DNA of 64,000 nucleotides from REEB95 sp035934235 (lineage in GTDB: Bacteria > Pseudomonadota > Alphaproteobacteria > ATCC43930 > CGMCC-115725), in the NCBI GenBank assembly GCA_035934235.1, contig DASYYB010000034.1, forward strand, positions 1-64,000, read 5' to 3'. Made by a program: the position numbers and the translations under genes. The first letter of the stretch is position 1. Each line of letters starts with the position of its first letter. Shown here in pieces: positions 1 through 9,520 of the stretch. The notes under the pieces were generated by a model. It did no database searches. It was not told where the DNA came from and worked only from the letters and a program-made list of their open reading frames with translations.

Positions 1-486
1 CAACGTCAGGACCGTCAGGTTCGCGCTGTCGATCAGCGACATCTTCCCGCCGTAAAGCGCGTTCGCCTCGATCGCGTCCACAACCTCGCGTGGCCGGAAC
101 CGCCGGATCACCAGCGTCGCCACCCCCACAACCAATCCCCCAATGCACGGCACCGCCAGTACACGCCACCACGACAGACCGACCCCCTCGCTCAGCAAAT
201 GATCAGAGGGCACTTTGAACAGCATCTCGTGCAGCCATTGCGATATCTGGTGCACGACGACGACACCGATGCCGACGGCCGCGCCGATGGCCGCGCCGAA
301 TACCGTCAGGGCGATCTCGTTGCTGCGCAGATGGCGGCGTTCAAGGCCGCGCAACAGGGCCCGCCAACGAACCCGGAGCAGAAACCCGGCGTCGTGCCAG
401 CTGCGCGATGGCCGTACGTCCGCGGCAATCGACGGCGCTGGCCGCGCCATCGCCAAGGTGCCGCGAATGCGGTCGACAATTTTCAT
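1..486 (-). CDS. ClC-family chloride channel, N-terminal part (cut by window edge)
   Basis: Only the first 162 codons are inside the window; the gene continues beyond base 1. After a basic cytoplasmic start (residues 1-57) there is a first membrane helix at about 59-80 and a second at about 108-127, followed by EANALYGGKMSLIDS at 140-154, a stretch typical of bacterial ClC channels before helix C. ClC proteins move chloride, often in exchange for protons, across the inner membrane. I chose the ATG at 484-486; an in-frame ATG at 556-558 would add 24 residues but that extension has much weaker third-position GC. It follows livF on the same strand after more than 200 bases, so co-transcription is uncertain. 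Confidence 0.75.
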   Translation of the reverse strand, partial: MKIVDRIRGTLAMARPAPSIAADVRPSRSWHDAGFLLRVRWRALLRGLERRHLRSNEIALTVFGAAIGAAVGIGVVVVHQISQWLHEMLFKVPSDHLLSEGVGLSWWRVLAVPCIGGLVVGVATLVIRRFRPREVVDAIEANALYGGKMSLIDSANLTVLTL

Positions 487-713
487 AATGTACTCGGCCG
501 GAACGTCGACGACAGTAACAGGAACGGGAACGTGATCATCGCCAAGGCCAGTCCTCATGCCGCGAGGAACACGCCGGAGGCTGGCGCCGGCTCGGCGCGG
601 GCCGCCCCCGGAGACCCGACGGCACCTTCACGGCATAGCCCGTCTGCGGTGTGGCCGTAAAGCGGATGATGGAATCAGAATAGGGCGGCGGTGTGACCCA
701 CCGCGTGGGCCAG

Positions 714-1436
714 TCAGTAGATTCCGAGGTGCTGGTGCAGGTCGACGCCGCTGCGGCGCAATTCGCCGGTGGTGCCCGCGACCGCAACGCGGCCGCTGTT
801 CAGGATGACGATGTCGTCGGCAATGTCGAACACCAGCTTGGCGTTCTGCTCGACCAGGATGATGCTGAGTCCCTGTTCCTTGAGCCGGCGGATGGTCGCC
901 ATGACCTCGGCGACAATTTGCGGCGCGAGCCCCTCCGACGGCTCGTCCATCAGCAGCACGCGCGGATTGGCCATGAGCGCCCGGCCGATGGCCAGCATCT
1001 GCTGTTCGCCGCCGGACAGATAGCCGGCGACTTGATTCTGCCGTTCCTTGAGGCGCGGGAAGGTGGCGTAGACCGTATCGAAGGTCCAGGGCGTGTGCGC
1101 GCCATTGGCTTGCGGCCGCCGCGCGGCCACCAGCAGGTTCTCGCGCACCGTCAGGCTGCGGAAGATGCGCCGGCCTTGCGGCACCAGGGCGATACCGCAC
1201 GCCGCGATATCTTCCGGCGCACGGCCCGCGATGGCCTGGCCAAACAACGTGACGTTGCCGCGCCGCGGCCGCAGCATGCCCATGGTCACGTTCATGCACG
1301 TCGTCTTGCCGGCGCCGTTGCGCCCGAGCAGGCCAAGCAGCCGCGCCTCGCCGAGAACGAGCGACACGCCGTGCAGCACGTGGCTGTCGCCGTAAAAGGC
1401 GTCGATGCCGCCGAGCGCGAGCGCTTCATTCCCCAA
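714..1436 (-). CDS. livF: Branched-chain amino acid-type ABC transporter ATPase LivF
   Basis: A 240-residue ATPase of the HAAT (hydrophobic amino acid) importer family, one of two that power the LivHM channel at the cytoplasmic face. Walker A is GRNGAGKT (38-45), the signature is LSGGEQQ (about 142) and Walker B is VLLMDEP (about 161), all intact. It is the last gene of livKHMGF; livG ends ten bases before this start codon overlaps it (livG stop at 1426 lies inside livF), so the two are translationally coupled. Substrate cannot be read from the ATPase; the neighbouring oxidative enzymes suggest the importer may feed a catabolic route and not ordinary leucine uptake. Confidence 0.93.
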   Translation of the reverse strand: MGNEALALGGIDAFYGDSHVLHGVSLVLGEARLLGLLGRNGAGKTTCMNVTMGMLRPRRGNVTLFGQAIAGRAPEDIAACGIALVPQGRRIFRSLTVRENLLVAARRPQANGAHTPWTFDTVYATFPRLKERQNQVAGYLSGGEQQMLAIGRALMANPRVLLMDEPSEGLAPQIVAEVMATIRRLKEQGLSIILVEQNAKLVFDIADDIVILNSGRVAVAGTTGELRRSGVDLHQHLGIY

Positions 1437-2163
1437 GGTAAATCTCCTTGGTACGTGGATCTGCGACGACCTCAGCGCGCGTGCCTTCGACCACGATTTC
1501 GCCGAAGTGCATGACAGTGATGCGCTCGGCGAAATCGAGCGCCACGTCCATGTCGTGCTCGATCATGACGATGGTGACGTCGCGTGGAATCGCGAACAGC
1601 AGCATCTTGACGTCGCGCCGCTCGTCGACCGAAAGCCCGGCGAACGGCTCGTCGAGCAGCAACACTCGCGGATTCTGCGCCAACGCCATCGCAATCTCGA
1701 CGCGGCGGCGCTCGCCGTACGAGGTTTCGGCGAGCGGACGATGCGCCAGGTGGCCGAGGCCGACACGCACCAACGCCGCCTCCGCTTGCGCGATCAGCGA
1801 CCGTTGGCGATCGAGCCGCAACAGCGGATTCCAGCGCAGCCGCGACAAGCCGAGCAGCGACAGCGTGACGTTCCGCAGCAACGTGTCCTTGGGGAACAGC
1901 GTGATGATCTGATAGGTCCGCGACAGTCCCAGATGGGCGCGGCGGCGCGACGGCAGACGCGTCAGCTCCTGGTCGAACAGCGTCACCGAACCGGCATCGG
2001 GCCTGAGCTCGCCGGTGACGAGATTGAACAACGTCGTCTTGCCGGCGCCGTTGGGACCGATGATCAAGCGCCGTTCGCCCGGCGCGACCACGAGATCGAG
2101 ACCGCGGGTGACACACAGACCGCCGAAGGATTTCTCGAGCTTGTGGATCGACAACGCGGTCAT
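1426..2163 (-). CDS. livG: Branched-chain amino acid-type ABC transporter ATPase LivG
   Basis: A 245-residue ATPase, partner of LivF. Walker A is GPNGAGKT (36-43); the signature is the LivG variant SYGERRRVEIA; Walker B is VLLLDEP, followed by a conserved EHDMDV switch segment. The start is the ATG at 2161-2163, which overlaps the livM stop (ATGA arrangement); a longer open frame extends upstream but lies inside livM in another frame. The 3' end overlaps livF by 11 bases. A LivG-type insert with IITLFPKDTLLRNV follows Walker A, as usual in this family. Confidence 0.93.
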   Translation of the reverse strand: MTALSIHKLEKSFGGLCVTRGLDLVVAPGERRLIIGPNGAGKTTLFNLVTGELRPDAGSVTLFDQELTRLPSRRRAHLGLSRTYQIITLFPKDTLLRNVTLSLLGLSRLRWNPLLRLDRQRSLIAQAEAALVRVGLGHLAHRPLAETSYGERRRVEIAMALAQNPRVLLLDEPFAGLSVDERRDVKMLLFAIPRDVTIVMIEHDMDVALDFAERITVMHFGEIVVEGTRAEVVADPRTKEIYLGE

Positions 2164-3149
2164 GGCGCCGGTCCGCCGGATGTCGGTTCGGCCGCCGCCG
2201 TCGGCGCCTTGGTCCGTGCCTTGAGCAGACGGCGGACAAGCCGCGTCGTACCCGGCACCAGACCATCCGGCATGAAGATGACGATGGCGACGAAGATCGC
2301 GCCTAACAACATGTTCCAGCGCGTGATGTAGGCGCTGGCGATGTTCTTGACGATCTCGACCAGCGCCGCGCCGACGATCGGACCCAGGAGCGTGCCCGAG
2401 CCGCCCGAAATCACCATCAGCACCGGCTCGGCCGAAGCGGTGAGGGTCAAGGTCTGCGGGCTGATGAACTGGGTGTAATAGACGAAGAGGATGCCGGCGA
2501 CGGCAGTCAGCAGGCCGGAAAACATGCAGGCGCAAAAGCGGATCAGCCAGACGTGATAGCCCAACGCGTTCATGCGGCGCGGCTGGTCGCGCGTGCCCTT
2601 GAGACTCGTGCCGAGCGGCGAGCCGATGAACACCCAGGTGGCGAAGACCGACAACGCGAAGACGACCAACGTCGCGTAATAGAAATACGACGGCGCATCG
2701 AGCGGTATGCCGAAGGGTGCCGGCCGATGCGCGACGCTGATGCCGTTGTCGCCGTTGGTCACGCTGATCCAGCGATAGGCGAGACCCCAGAGCAGTTCGC
2801 CGAGAGCGAGCGTGATCATGATGAAACCGATGCCGGTGACGCGCAGCGAGAGGGCGGCAAAGGCAGCGGTGCCGACAAGCGCCAGGACCAGACCGATAAG
2901 GATTGCCGGGATGTGGCCGATTCCGGCCGCCAGGCTGTACGCCACGGCATAGCTGGCGATGCCGAAGAGGCCCGCATGGCCGAGCGACACCAGTCCGCCA
3001 TAGCCGATGAGCACATCGACGCCGAGCGCGAAGATGGCATAGATCAGAATCTGGCTGCAGACGCTGACGTAGTAATCGCCGGGCACCCATAGCGGCACGG
3101 TCAACAAGACGACGGAAGCGACGAGGAGCCCGATGCGCGTCGCTTTCAT
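2160..3149 (-). CDS. livM: Branched-chain amino acid-type ABC transporter permease LivM
   Basis: A 329-residue inner-membrane permease with eight or more hydrophobic helices. The family motif GYGGLVSLGHAGLFGIASY (about residues 49-67) and GILFVYYTQFISPQTLT near the ATPase-contact loop are typical of LivM. It pairs with LivH to form the translocation channel. The ATG at 3147-3149 overlaps the livH stop, and the 3' end overlaps livG, so the block is tightly coupled. The last 30 residues are a hydrophilic Ala/Pro/Thr tail that is not conserved in the family. Confidence 0.92.
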   Translation of the reverse strand: MKATRIGLLVASVVLLTVPLWVPGDYYVSVCSQILIYAIFALGVDVLIGYGGLVSLGHAGLFGIASYAVAYSLAAGIGHIPAILIGLVLALVGTAAFAALSLRVTGIGFIMITLALGELLWGLAYRWISVTNGDNGISVAHRPAPFGIPLDAPSYFYYATLVVFALSVFATWVFIGSPLGTSLKGTRDQPRRMNALGYHVWLIRFCACMFSGLLTAVAGILFVYYTQFISPQTLTLTASAEPVLMVISGGSGTLLGPIVGAALVEIVKNIASAYITRWNMLLGAIFVAIVIFMPDGLVPGTTRLVRRLLKARTKAPTAAAEPTSGGPAP

Positions 3150-4009
3150 GGCGCCTGCTTGCCGAATAGCCCCTGCGGCCGGACCACCAGGACCACGACC
3201 ATCGGCAGGAACAGCACGAAATAGGCGAGTTCGGGAAACAACGCCTGACCGTAATTGTAGATGAAGCCGATGACGAAGCTGCCGACCAGCGAACCCAACA
3301 AGCTGCCGGTGCCACCGAGGATCACCACGACCAGCGCCAGCGGCAGCATGTCGTTGTCGAGGCCGGGATAGACCGACAGGATCGGCGCACCCATGATTCC
3401 GCCGAAACCGGCGATCGCCGCGCCGAGACAGAAGACGATGGTGAACAGGCGCGAGACGCGGATGCCGACGACGCGCGCCATCTGCGGATCGTCGACGCCG
3501 GCGCGGATCATCGCGCCGAGCCGCGTGCGATCGAGCAACGCCCACAGCAAGGCGCCGATTACGCAGGCGATCAGGATGATGGCGATGCGGTAGGTCGGGA
3601 AGAACAGGTCGACGACGTGCACGCCGCCGACGAGGGCGGGCGGCGTCGCGACCGAGATCGGATCGCCCGTCCACACCATCAGGCAGAAATCGGCGACGAT
3701 CAGCGAGATGCCGAGCGTTACCAGGACCTGCGCCTGCTCTGCCCCGGCGAGGCGGCGCAGCAGAAACCGCTCGATCAGCCCGCCGAAGACGGCAACCGCC
3801 GCGGCCGCCACAACGGCGCCGATCCAGAACGGCAAATGGAACGTCATCACCATGCTGGCGCCGACATAGGCGCCGAGCATGAACATCGAGCCGTGCGTCA
3901 GGTTGGGGATTCGCATCAATCCGAAGATGAGCGAGAACCCGGCGGATAACAGAAAGAGAAGGCCACCGAAGGTGATGCTGTTGATGGCCAGCAACAACCA
4001 GAGGTTCAT
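3146..4009 (-). CDS. livH: Branched-chain amino acid-type ABC transporter permease LivH
   Basis: A 287-residue permease, of normal length for LivH, with the typical N-terminal INSITFGGLLFLLSAGFSLI helix (residues 10-29) followed by FGLMRIPNLTHGSMFMLGAY. It forms the channel with LivM. Its stop overlaps the livM start. It lies 70 bases downstream of livK, a gap in which I see no strong terminator. Confidence 0.92.
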   Translation of the reverse strand: MNLWLLLAINSITFGGLLFLLSAGFSLIFGLMRIPNLTHGSMFMLGAYVGASMVMTFHLPFWIGAVVAAAAVAVFGGLIERFLLRRLAGAEQAQVLVTLGISLIVADFCLMVWTGDPISVATPPALVGGVHVVDLFFPTYRIAIILIACVIGALLWALLDRTRLGAMIRAGVDDPQMARVVGIRVSRLFTIVFCLGAAIAGFGGIMGAPILSVYPGLDNDMLPLALVVVILGGTGSLLGSLVGSFVIGFIYNYGQALFPELAYFVLFLPMVVVLVVRPQGLFGKQAP

Positions 4010-4079
4010 GGCGAAGCGTTCCGCCCCGACGTCGCCGATCCGGCGGGCGCGCCCTCGCCGCGCACCCGCCCGGCTCGGA

Positions 4080-5309
4080 TCAGCTCTTCAAGGGCGGGAA
4101 GTCCCGCGAATAGACCGGCTGTGCGAGGAACTTCTTCTCGTCGAACGGCCAGAACTGGCCGATGTTGGTATAGGTCTTGAGCGTCTTCTGCCAGAGCTTG
4201 CCGTTTTCCTTGACGATCTTCCGGATAAAGATGTTGCCGATGACGTTGCCCTTGTCGTCGAACCGCACCGGCCCGCGCGGCGTGTCGGTGAGGTGCGACG
4301 CGCGCATCGCCTTCACGAAGGCTGTCTTGTCCGCCGTCTTGCCGCCGGTCGTCTTCAACGCAGCCTCGACGACCTGACAGTTGACGTAAAGCCCCGCGGC
4401 ATAGAAGCCCGGCAAATTGCCGACCTGCTTCTGGAAGTCGGCGATGAAGCGCTTGTTGGTTTCGTTCTCGAAGTCGATCGTATAGGGACACGCGCTGATC
4501 ATGCCGATGGCTTCGTCGCCGAAGCTATGGAGCTCGGCGTCGTCGCCCCCCGTCTCGCCGGTGAGCACCGGGAACTTGAGCCCCTGGTCGGCGTATTGCT
4601 TCATGAACTTCACCGGATTGGAGCCGGCGAAGCCCTGAATGACCGCGTCGACGCCGCTGATCTGCGCCAGATAAGGCGTGTAGTCGGGCGTGACGATCGG
4701 CGTCCAGATCTTCTTCAGCACGCGGCCGCCATCGTCTTCGAAGACCTGCTGGAAGCCACCCATCTGCTCGTAGCCGAAGGCGAAGTCCTCGACGATGGTG
4801 ATGACCTTCTTGAGCTTGAGCTCCTTCGCCGCGTAATCCGCCAGCGGCTTCATCGCCTGCGACGAAGTCGCCGACGCGCGCACGAAATAGGGATTGGGCT
4901 TGCGCTGGGTGATGTCTTCGGCCGCCGCCAGGCTCAGCATCGGAATCTTGTGATCGGCGACGTACTCGCTGATGGCAAGCAGCTCGAACGACGCCAGCGG
5001 ACCGAGGATCAGGTCGACCTGGTCGCGTTCGATCAGCTCTTGCGCCTTGACCTTGGCGCCGGCGGGATTGCCGCCCGTGTCCGCCGAAATGAAATCAACC
5101 TTGCGGCCGGCAATCGTGTAATTGCGCTGTTTCAGGAAGGTGACGACACCGCCTTCCATTTGGATACCGCCCGCAGCGAGCGGGCCGGTCTTGACCGTCA
5201 GCAAGCCGATTTTGAGCGACGTGCCTTGCGCGATCGACGGCATCGGGAATGCGGCGGCACCGGCGATCGCGGCCGTGCCGGCAAGAAATTTGCGGCGATT
5301 GACACGCAT
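4080..5309 (-). CDS. livK: ABC transporter periplasmic substrate-binding protein, LivK type
   Basis: A 409-residue type I periplasmic binding protein (Peripla_BP_6 family), the receptor of the livHMGF importer. The N-terminus has a twin-arginine motif NRRKFLAG (4-11), a hydrophobic stretch and a likely cleavage at PSIAQ, so export by Tat is probable. The mature part opens with LKIGLLTVKTGPLA and contains the usual hinge pieces. Receptors of this subfamily near flavin and molybdenum oxidases often bind aromatic or other small organic acids, so leucine specificity should not be assumed. It is the first gene of the operon, preceded by a 171-base gap with a 13-base tandem repeat. Confidence 0.88.
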   Translation of the reverse strand: MRVNRRKFLAGTAAIAGAAAFPMPSIAQGTSLKIGLLTVKTGPLAAGGIQMEGGVVTFLKQRNYTIAGRKVDFISADTGGNPAGAKVKAQELIERDQVDLILGPLASFELLAISEYVADHKIPMLSLAAAEDITQRKPNPYFVRASATSSQAMKPLADYAAKELKLKKVITIVEDFAFGYEQMGGFQQVFEDDGGRVLKKIWTPIVTPDYTPYLAQISGVDAVIQGFAGSNPVKFMKQYADQGLKFPVLTGETGGDDAELHSFGDEAIGMISACPYTIDFENETNKRFIADFQKQVGNLPGFYAAGLYVNCQVVEAALKTTGGKTADKTAFVKAMRASHLTDTPRGPVRFDDKGNVIGNIFIRKIVKENGKLWQKTLKTYTNIGQFWPFDEKKFLAQPVYSRDFPPLKS

Positions 5310-5425
5310 GGCTTCTGGTTTCCTCCCTCATTTTCCCTTGGTGTCGCATTTTCAGCTCGCGGCACCATCGTTATTACGGGCTGATTTATTGGGCTTTTCT
5401 GTGCCCTTGGGCCCGACCGATCGAG

Positions 5426-5451
5426 ACAATTAGAGGATACAATTAGAGGAT
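5426..5451. repeat. 13-bp perfect tandem repeat upstream of livK
   Basis: The unit ACAATTAGAGGAT occurs twice without a gap (5426-5438 and 5439-5451), about 117-142 bases upstream of the livK start codon and just past the end of the flavin oxidoreductase gene. It is AT-rich in a GC-rich surrounding. On the minus strand each copy reads ATCCTCTAATTGT, containing TCTAAT, a good match to a -10 hexamer. It may be a pair of regulator sites or part of the livK promoter. Confidence 0.6.
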
Positions 5452-5480
5452 AGTGAGTTTCCGCCGACCGGCGCAACCTC

Positions 5481-6581
5481 TCATTCCGCGGCCTCGGCGC
5501 CCAGCACCCTGTTGATGCGCGGGATGACCTCGGTGGCCATCAGCTCCATCGAACGACGACCGAGATGCGGGTCGACCCAATCGTGGCCGGCGTAGAGTAG
5601 CGTGCCGAAATCGCCGACGCGCTCGCGGAACGCCAGCAGCTGATCGACGACGCGGTTGACCGAGCCGTGGATCACCAGCGAATCCACGACATAGTCGAGC
5701 GTCACGGCCGAATCCGGCATGCCGCGATCCGCCTTGAACAATTCGGGCCGGCCGTTGCCGATCAACTTGGTCATCAGTTGCTTGTAATAGAACCGGTACG
5801 GACTATTGCCGTCGGTCGCATAGCGCTTGGCGGTTTTGTCGTCGTCGAGCACGCAAATGCTTTTGGCGACGCGCCAATCGGCATGGCGAGCATGGCGGCC
5901 GGCCTTGGCGCAACCTTGTTCGTACATCGGCCAATGCGAGGCGACCCAGGGCGGTTGCAGAAAGTTGGCCGAAATCGGCGTCCAGCCGCGTTCGGCCGCG
6001 GCGACAACGCCCTTGGAGAAAGGCGCGACGGCAGTCACGATGATCGGCGGATGCGGCTTCTGATACGGCGGCATGATGATGCCCTGGCCGATGTCGAGCA
6101 TCATGCTGCGCCGCGTGCTGATCTTCCAATATTTGCCTTCGAGATCGTAAGGCGGCGCGCTCGACCAGATCTTCAGCACCATGTCGATGCCTTCGACAAA
6201 CATGGCGGTGCGGTCGGCATCGAGATTGCCGAAGACTTCGGCGTCGGACAGCAGGCCGCCCGGGCTGATGCCCATGAGGAAGCGGCCTTCGAGCATGTGG
6301 TCGATCATCGCCACCTGGGCGGCGATGGTCGCCGGGTGGCTGTTCGGCACGTTGATCGTGCCGCTGCCGAGTTTGATGCGTTTGGTCTCGTGCGCCAGCG
6401 ATGCAAGGAACATCAGGCACGACGTGACCGTCTCGGCGCGATCGGTGATGTGCTCGCCGACGAACGCTTCGGCATAGCCGACACGATCGGCAAGCAGGAT
6501 CGCCTCGCGATCTTCCTTGAGGGTCGTAGTGTACTCGCGCTCCGGCGGATGGAGCGGCATGATGAAAAAGCCGAGTTTCAC
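5481..6581 (-). CDS. LLM-class flavin-dependent oxidoreductase (luciferase-like monooxygenase)
   Basis: A 366-residue TIM-barrel protein of the bacterial luciferase family (limonene monooxygenase-like subgroup), using reduced FMN or F420 to oxidise a small organic substrate in the cytoplasm. Family segments are MKLGFFIMPLHPP at the N-terminus, EAFVGEHITD (38-47), RIKLGSGTINVPNSHP, and EGRFLMGISPGGLLSD. The start is GTG at 6579-6581. It sits between the liv-type importer and the molybdenum hydroxylase on the same strand, which suggests a joint catabolic function. No dedicated flavin reductase is visible nearby. The substrate is unknown. Confidence 0.85.
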   Translation of the reverse strand: MKLGFFIMPLHPPEREYTTTLKEDREAILLADRVGYAEAFVGEHITDRAETVTSCLMFLASLAHETKRIKLGSGTINVPNSHPATIAAQVAMIDHMLEGRFLMGISPGGLLSDAEVFGNLDADRTAMFVEGIDMVLKIWSSAPPYDLEGKYWKISTRRSMMLDIGQGIIMPPYQKPHPPIIVTAVAPFSKGVVAAAERGWTPISANFLQPPWVASHWPMYEQGCAKAGRHARHADWRVAKSICVLDDDKTAKRYATDGNSPYRFYYKQLMTKLIGNGRPELFKADRGMPDSAVTLDYVVDSLVIHGSVNRVVDQLLAFRERVGDFGTLLYAGHDWVDPHLGRRSMELMATEVIPRINRVLGAEAAE

Positions 6582-6665
6582 GCACGCAACCTAGCGATTT
6601 GGCGCTATTGTTCACACGATCAATAGACCAGTCAACCGCTTTCGCGGAGCCGTTTTTGTGCGGAA

Positions 6666-9041
6666 TTACGCCTTTCCCAGCGCCGCCAGCACGCGCCGCG
6701 GCGAGATCGGTTGCGCGGTGACGCGCACGTTGAAGGGCGTCAGCGCGTCGTTGACCGCGTTCATGACGGCGGCCGGTGCGCCGCCGGTGCCGGCCTCGCC
6801 CGCGCCCTTGGCGCCGAGCGTGGATTCGGCGGTTGGCGTCTCAACATGTTCGACCACGATATCGGGCATCTCGTCGGCCATCGGCACCAGATAATCCGCC
6901 AACGTACCGTTCAGCAGCTGACCGCGTTCGTCGTAGATGCATTCCTCGAACAGCGCACCACCGATGCCCTGCACGACGCCGCCGCGAATCTGCTCCTCGA
7001 CCAGCAGCGGATTCACCACCCGGCCGCAATCCTCGACCACCCAGTGCTTCAGCAGCTTGACGAAGCCAGTCTCGACATCGAGCTCGAGATAGGAGGCCTG
7101 CACGCCGTTGGTGAAGGCGAAGGGATATTGCCGTGGCATGTAATGGCGCGTCGCCACCAGCTCGGGCTGGACACCGGGCGGCAGCGTATCGCCGCGGAAA
7201 TAAGCGGCGCGGCCGACCTCGTCGAGACCGATGCGGCGATTGCCGCCGTCACGGTCGACGACCCAACCGCCGACAAGATCGAGCGCGGCGGGATCGGCTT
7301 GCAGCATCGCGCCGGCGAGCACGAGGATATTCGCCTTGAGCGCGAGCGCGCCTTGCAGCGCCGCTTCGCCGCCGATGCCGCAGCCGCGCGACGCCCAAGT
7401 GCCGCCGCCATAAGGCGTGCGCTCGGTGTCGCCGGTGACGACACGCACCTGATCGAGCGCCAAGCCCAGCGTCGACGCGACGATCTGCGCCACCATGGTC
7501 TCGGTGCCTTGGCCCTGCTCGGTGACGCCCGTTGCGCACGTAACACTTCCTCCCGGATCGAGGCGGATGGTGCAGCCGTCCTGCGACGAAATCGGCGCAC
7601 CGCCGACGCCGTAGAAAGCCGGACCGGGGTTGGTGAGCTCGACAAAACACGCGATGCCGATGCCGCGATGGATACCGCGCTGCCGCAATGCGGCTTGCTC
7701 GCGGCGCAATCCGTCGTAATCCATCAGCTTGAGCAGCTTTGCCAACGACGCTTGTTGCGACAGCTTCTCGAATTTGAGGCCGGACGCCGTCGTCCAGGGA
7801 TAGGCGTCGTCCGGGATGAGGTTACGGCGACGCAATTCGACGGGATCGAGACCAAGCGCGCCGGCCGCGCGATCGACCAGCGCTTCGGTCACCGCGATCG
7901 CAATTGGATGGCCGACGGCGCGGTATTGTGTCGTCGGCGGCTTGGTCTGGAAGGCGACGCGCAGCTGTGCACGATAGTTGCGGCAGCGATAACAGGCGCC
8001 CGCCAGACCGATCACCTGATTGCCTTCGACGACGCTGGTACGCGGATAGGTCGAATAGGGGCCGATGCCGGTGACGTCGTCGATCGTCAGCGCCGCAATG
8101 GTGCCGTCCTTGGCCAAGGCCATGCGCGCCTTGATCCGGTGTTCGCGGGCGTGAATGTCGGAGACGAAAGATTCGAGGCGATCGGCGATGAACTTGACCG
8201 GACGGCCGAGCAGCAACGCGATCGCTACCGTCGCCATCTCGTCGGGATAGACGTGGATCTTGACGCCGTAGGAGCCGCCGACATCGTTGCAGATGACCCG
8301 CACCGCGCTTTCCGGCAGGCGGAAATGACGCGCGAAGATCTCCTTCATCATATGCGGCGCCTGGCTCGAATAATGCACGGTCAAGCCGGCGGCGGCGGGA
8401 TCGAAATCGGCGAGGATCGAGCGCGGCTCGAGACAAACGCCGGTGTGGCGGGCGAAGCTGTAGGACTCCTCGACGACGCAATCGGCCGCCGCGAATGCCG
8501 CGTCGACCGCGCCGGCATCGATGGTGCGGGCGAAGCACAGATTGTCGCCGAGCTCGGCGTGCAGCGGCACGGCGCCCGGTTCGAGCGCCGCCTGCATGTC
8601 GGTGAGCGGCGGCAACTCCTCCCAGACGATGTCGATAAGCCCCACCGCGTCCTCGGCGAGCGCGCGGCTTTCGGCGATCACCGCGACGACCGGCTCGCCT
8701 TGCCACGTTGCTCGCTCGGCAACCAACGGATGTTGCGGCGCCGATTTCATGCCTTTGAAGTGCGTCAACGTGCCGACCCACGGCGTGTAACGGCCGGCGA
8801 GGTCCTTGGCCGTCACCACGCGAATGACGCCGGGCACCCGCGCGGCGGCGGCGATATCGAGCGACGCGAGCCGGGCGTGCGCATGCGGGCAGCGCAGGAA
8901 AGCGGCATGCGCGAGCCGCGGCAAGCGCAAATCGTCGACATAGCGGCCACGTCCCGCGAGCAGCCGCTTCGCGTTGGGCCGCGGTACGCTTTTGCCGATG
9001 TAGCTGACAGGCCGGTCGAGGGACGAAAGCGGCCCGGTCAT
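6666..9041 (-). CDS. Molybdenum hydroxylase large subunit (xanthine dehydrogenase/CoxL family)
   Basis: A 791-residue molybdopterin-binding subunit of a three-subunit hydroxylase. It starts with the usual VSYIGKSVPRPNAKRLLAGR and ends with the catalytic-Glu loop GAKGAGEAGTGGAPAAV. The active-site loop reads QYRAVGHPIAIA where form I CO dehydrogenases have AYxCSFR and form II enzymes AYRGAGR, so this is not a CO dehydrogenase; an organic N-heterocycle or aldehyde is more likely. The ATG at 9039-9041 overlaps the stop of the [2Fe-2S] subunit. No XdhC/CoxF-type maturation gene is in the window. Confidence 0.9.
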   Translation of the reverse strand: MTGPLSSLDRPVSYIGKSVPRPNAKRLLAGRGRYVDDLRLPRLAHAAFLRCPHAHARLASLDIAAAARVPGVIRVVTAKDLAGRYTPWVGTLTHFKGMKSAPQHPLVAERATWQGEPVVAVIAESRALAEDAVGLIDIVWEELPPLTDMQAALEPGAVPLHAELGDNLCFARTIDAGAVDAAFAAADCVVEESYSFARHTGVCLEPRSILADFDPAAAGLTVHYSSQAPHMMKEIFARHFRLPESAVRVICNDVGGSYGVKIHVYPDEMATVAIALLLGRPVKFIADRLESFVSDIHAREHRIKARMALAKDGTIAALTIDDVTGIGPYSTYPRTSVVEGNQVIGLAGACYRCRNYRAQLRVAFQTKPPTTQYRAVGHPIAIAVTEALVDRAAGALGLDPVELRRRNLIPDDAYPWTTASGLKFEKLSQQASLAKLLKLMDYDGLRREQAALRQRGIHRGIGIACFVELTNPGPAFYGVGGAPISSQDGCTIRLDPGGSVTCATGVTEQGQGTETMVAQIVASTLGLALDQVRVVTGDTERTPYGGGTWASRGCGIGGEAALQGALALKANILVLAGAMLQADPAALDLVGGWVVDRDGGNRRIGLDEVGRAAYFRGDTLPPGVQPELVATRHYMPRQYPFAFTNGVQASYLELDVETGFVKLLKHWVVEDCGRVVNPLLVEEQIRGGVVQGIGGALFEECIYDERGQLLNGTLADYLVPMADEMPDIVVEHVETPTAESTLGAKGAGEAGTGGAPAAVMNAVNDALTPFNVRVTAQPISPRRVLAALGKA

Positions 9042-9520
9042 GGCCGCTTGGCGCGCTCGCGGGCGGCGTCCGCAACGGCGTCGACGATCGCGTGATAGCC
9101 GGTGCAACGGCAGTAATTCGCCGACAGTGCGGCGCGGATCGTTTCGCGGCTGGGATCGGGATCGCGCTGCAGCAGTGCATCCGCCGTCAGCAGCATGGCG
9201 GCGGTGCAAAAGCCGCACTGCACGGCATTGCGGGCATGGAACGCCACCTGCAACTCGGCGAGCGCGCCGGAGTCCGTCAGGCCTTCGATCGTCTCGACGG
9301 TGGCGCCATCGAGTTGGACGGCGAAGACCAGGCAGCCGCGGACGATCTCACCGTCGACGCGGACGGTGCAGGCGCCGCATGCGCCGTGTTCGCACGACCA
9401 ATGGGTGCCGGTCAGGCCAAGCTCGTCGCGCAGGAAATCGACCAGATTGAGGCGCGGTTGCACGTCGCGTTCAACCGTCGCGCCATTGACGGTGAGGCGG
9501 ATCGCGACCGTCTCACTCAT
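9038..9520 (-). CDS. Molybdenum hydroxylase small subunit, two [2Fe-2S] clusters (CoxS type)
   Basis: A 160-residue electron-transfer subunit. The N-terminal plant-ferredoxin-type cluster is bound by CEHGACGAC (about 43-51) plus a later Cys in VRGCLV; the C-terminal helical cluster is bound by QCGFCTAAM and CRCTGYHAIVDAV. It carries electrons from the molybdenum centre to the FAD subunit. It overlaps both neighbours by four bases, so all three subunits are translated together in the order FAD, FeS, Mo. Confidence 0.95.
   Translation of the reverse strand: MSETVAIRLTVNGATVERDVQPRLNLVDFLRDELGLTGTHWSCEHGACGACTVRVDGEIVRGCLVFAVQLDGATVETIEGLTDSGALAELQVAFHARNAVQCGFCTAAMLLTADALLQRDPDPSRETIRAALSANYCRCTGYHAIVDAVADAARERAKRP

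Noticed and set aside
199..660. Open frame of 153 codons on the plus strand at the left end
   Set aside because: It is antisense to the ClC gene, whose minus-strand frame shows membrane helices and the EANALYGG motif; the plus-strand product is Arg/Asp-rich with no family features. Many similar long antisense frames across the window come from high GC.
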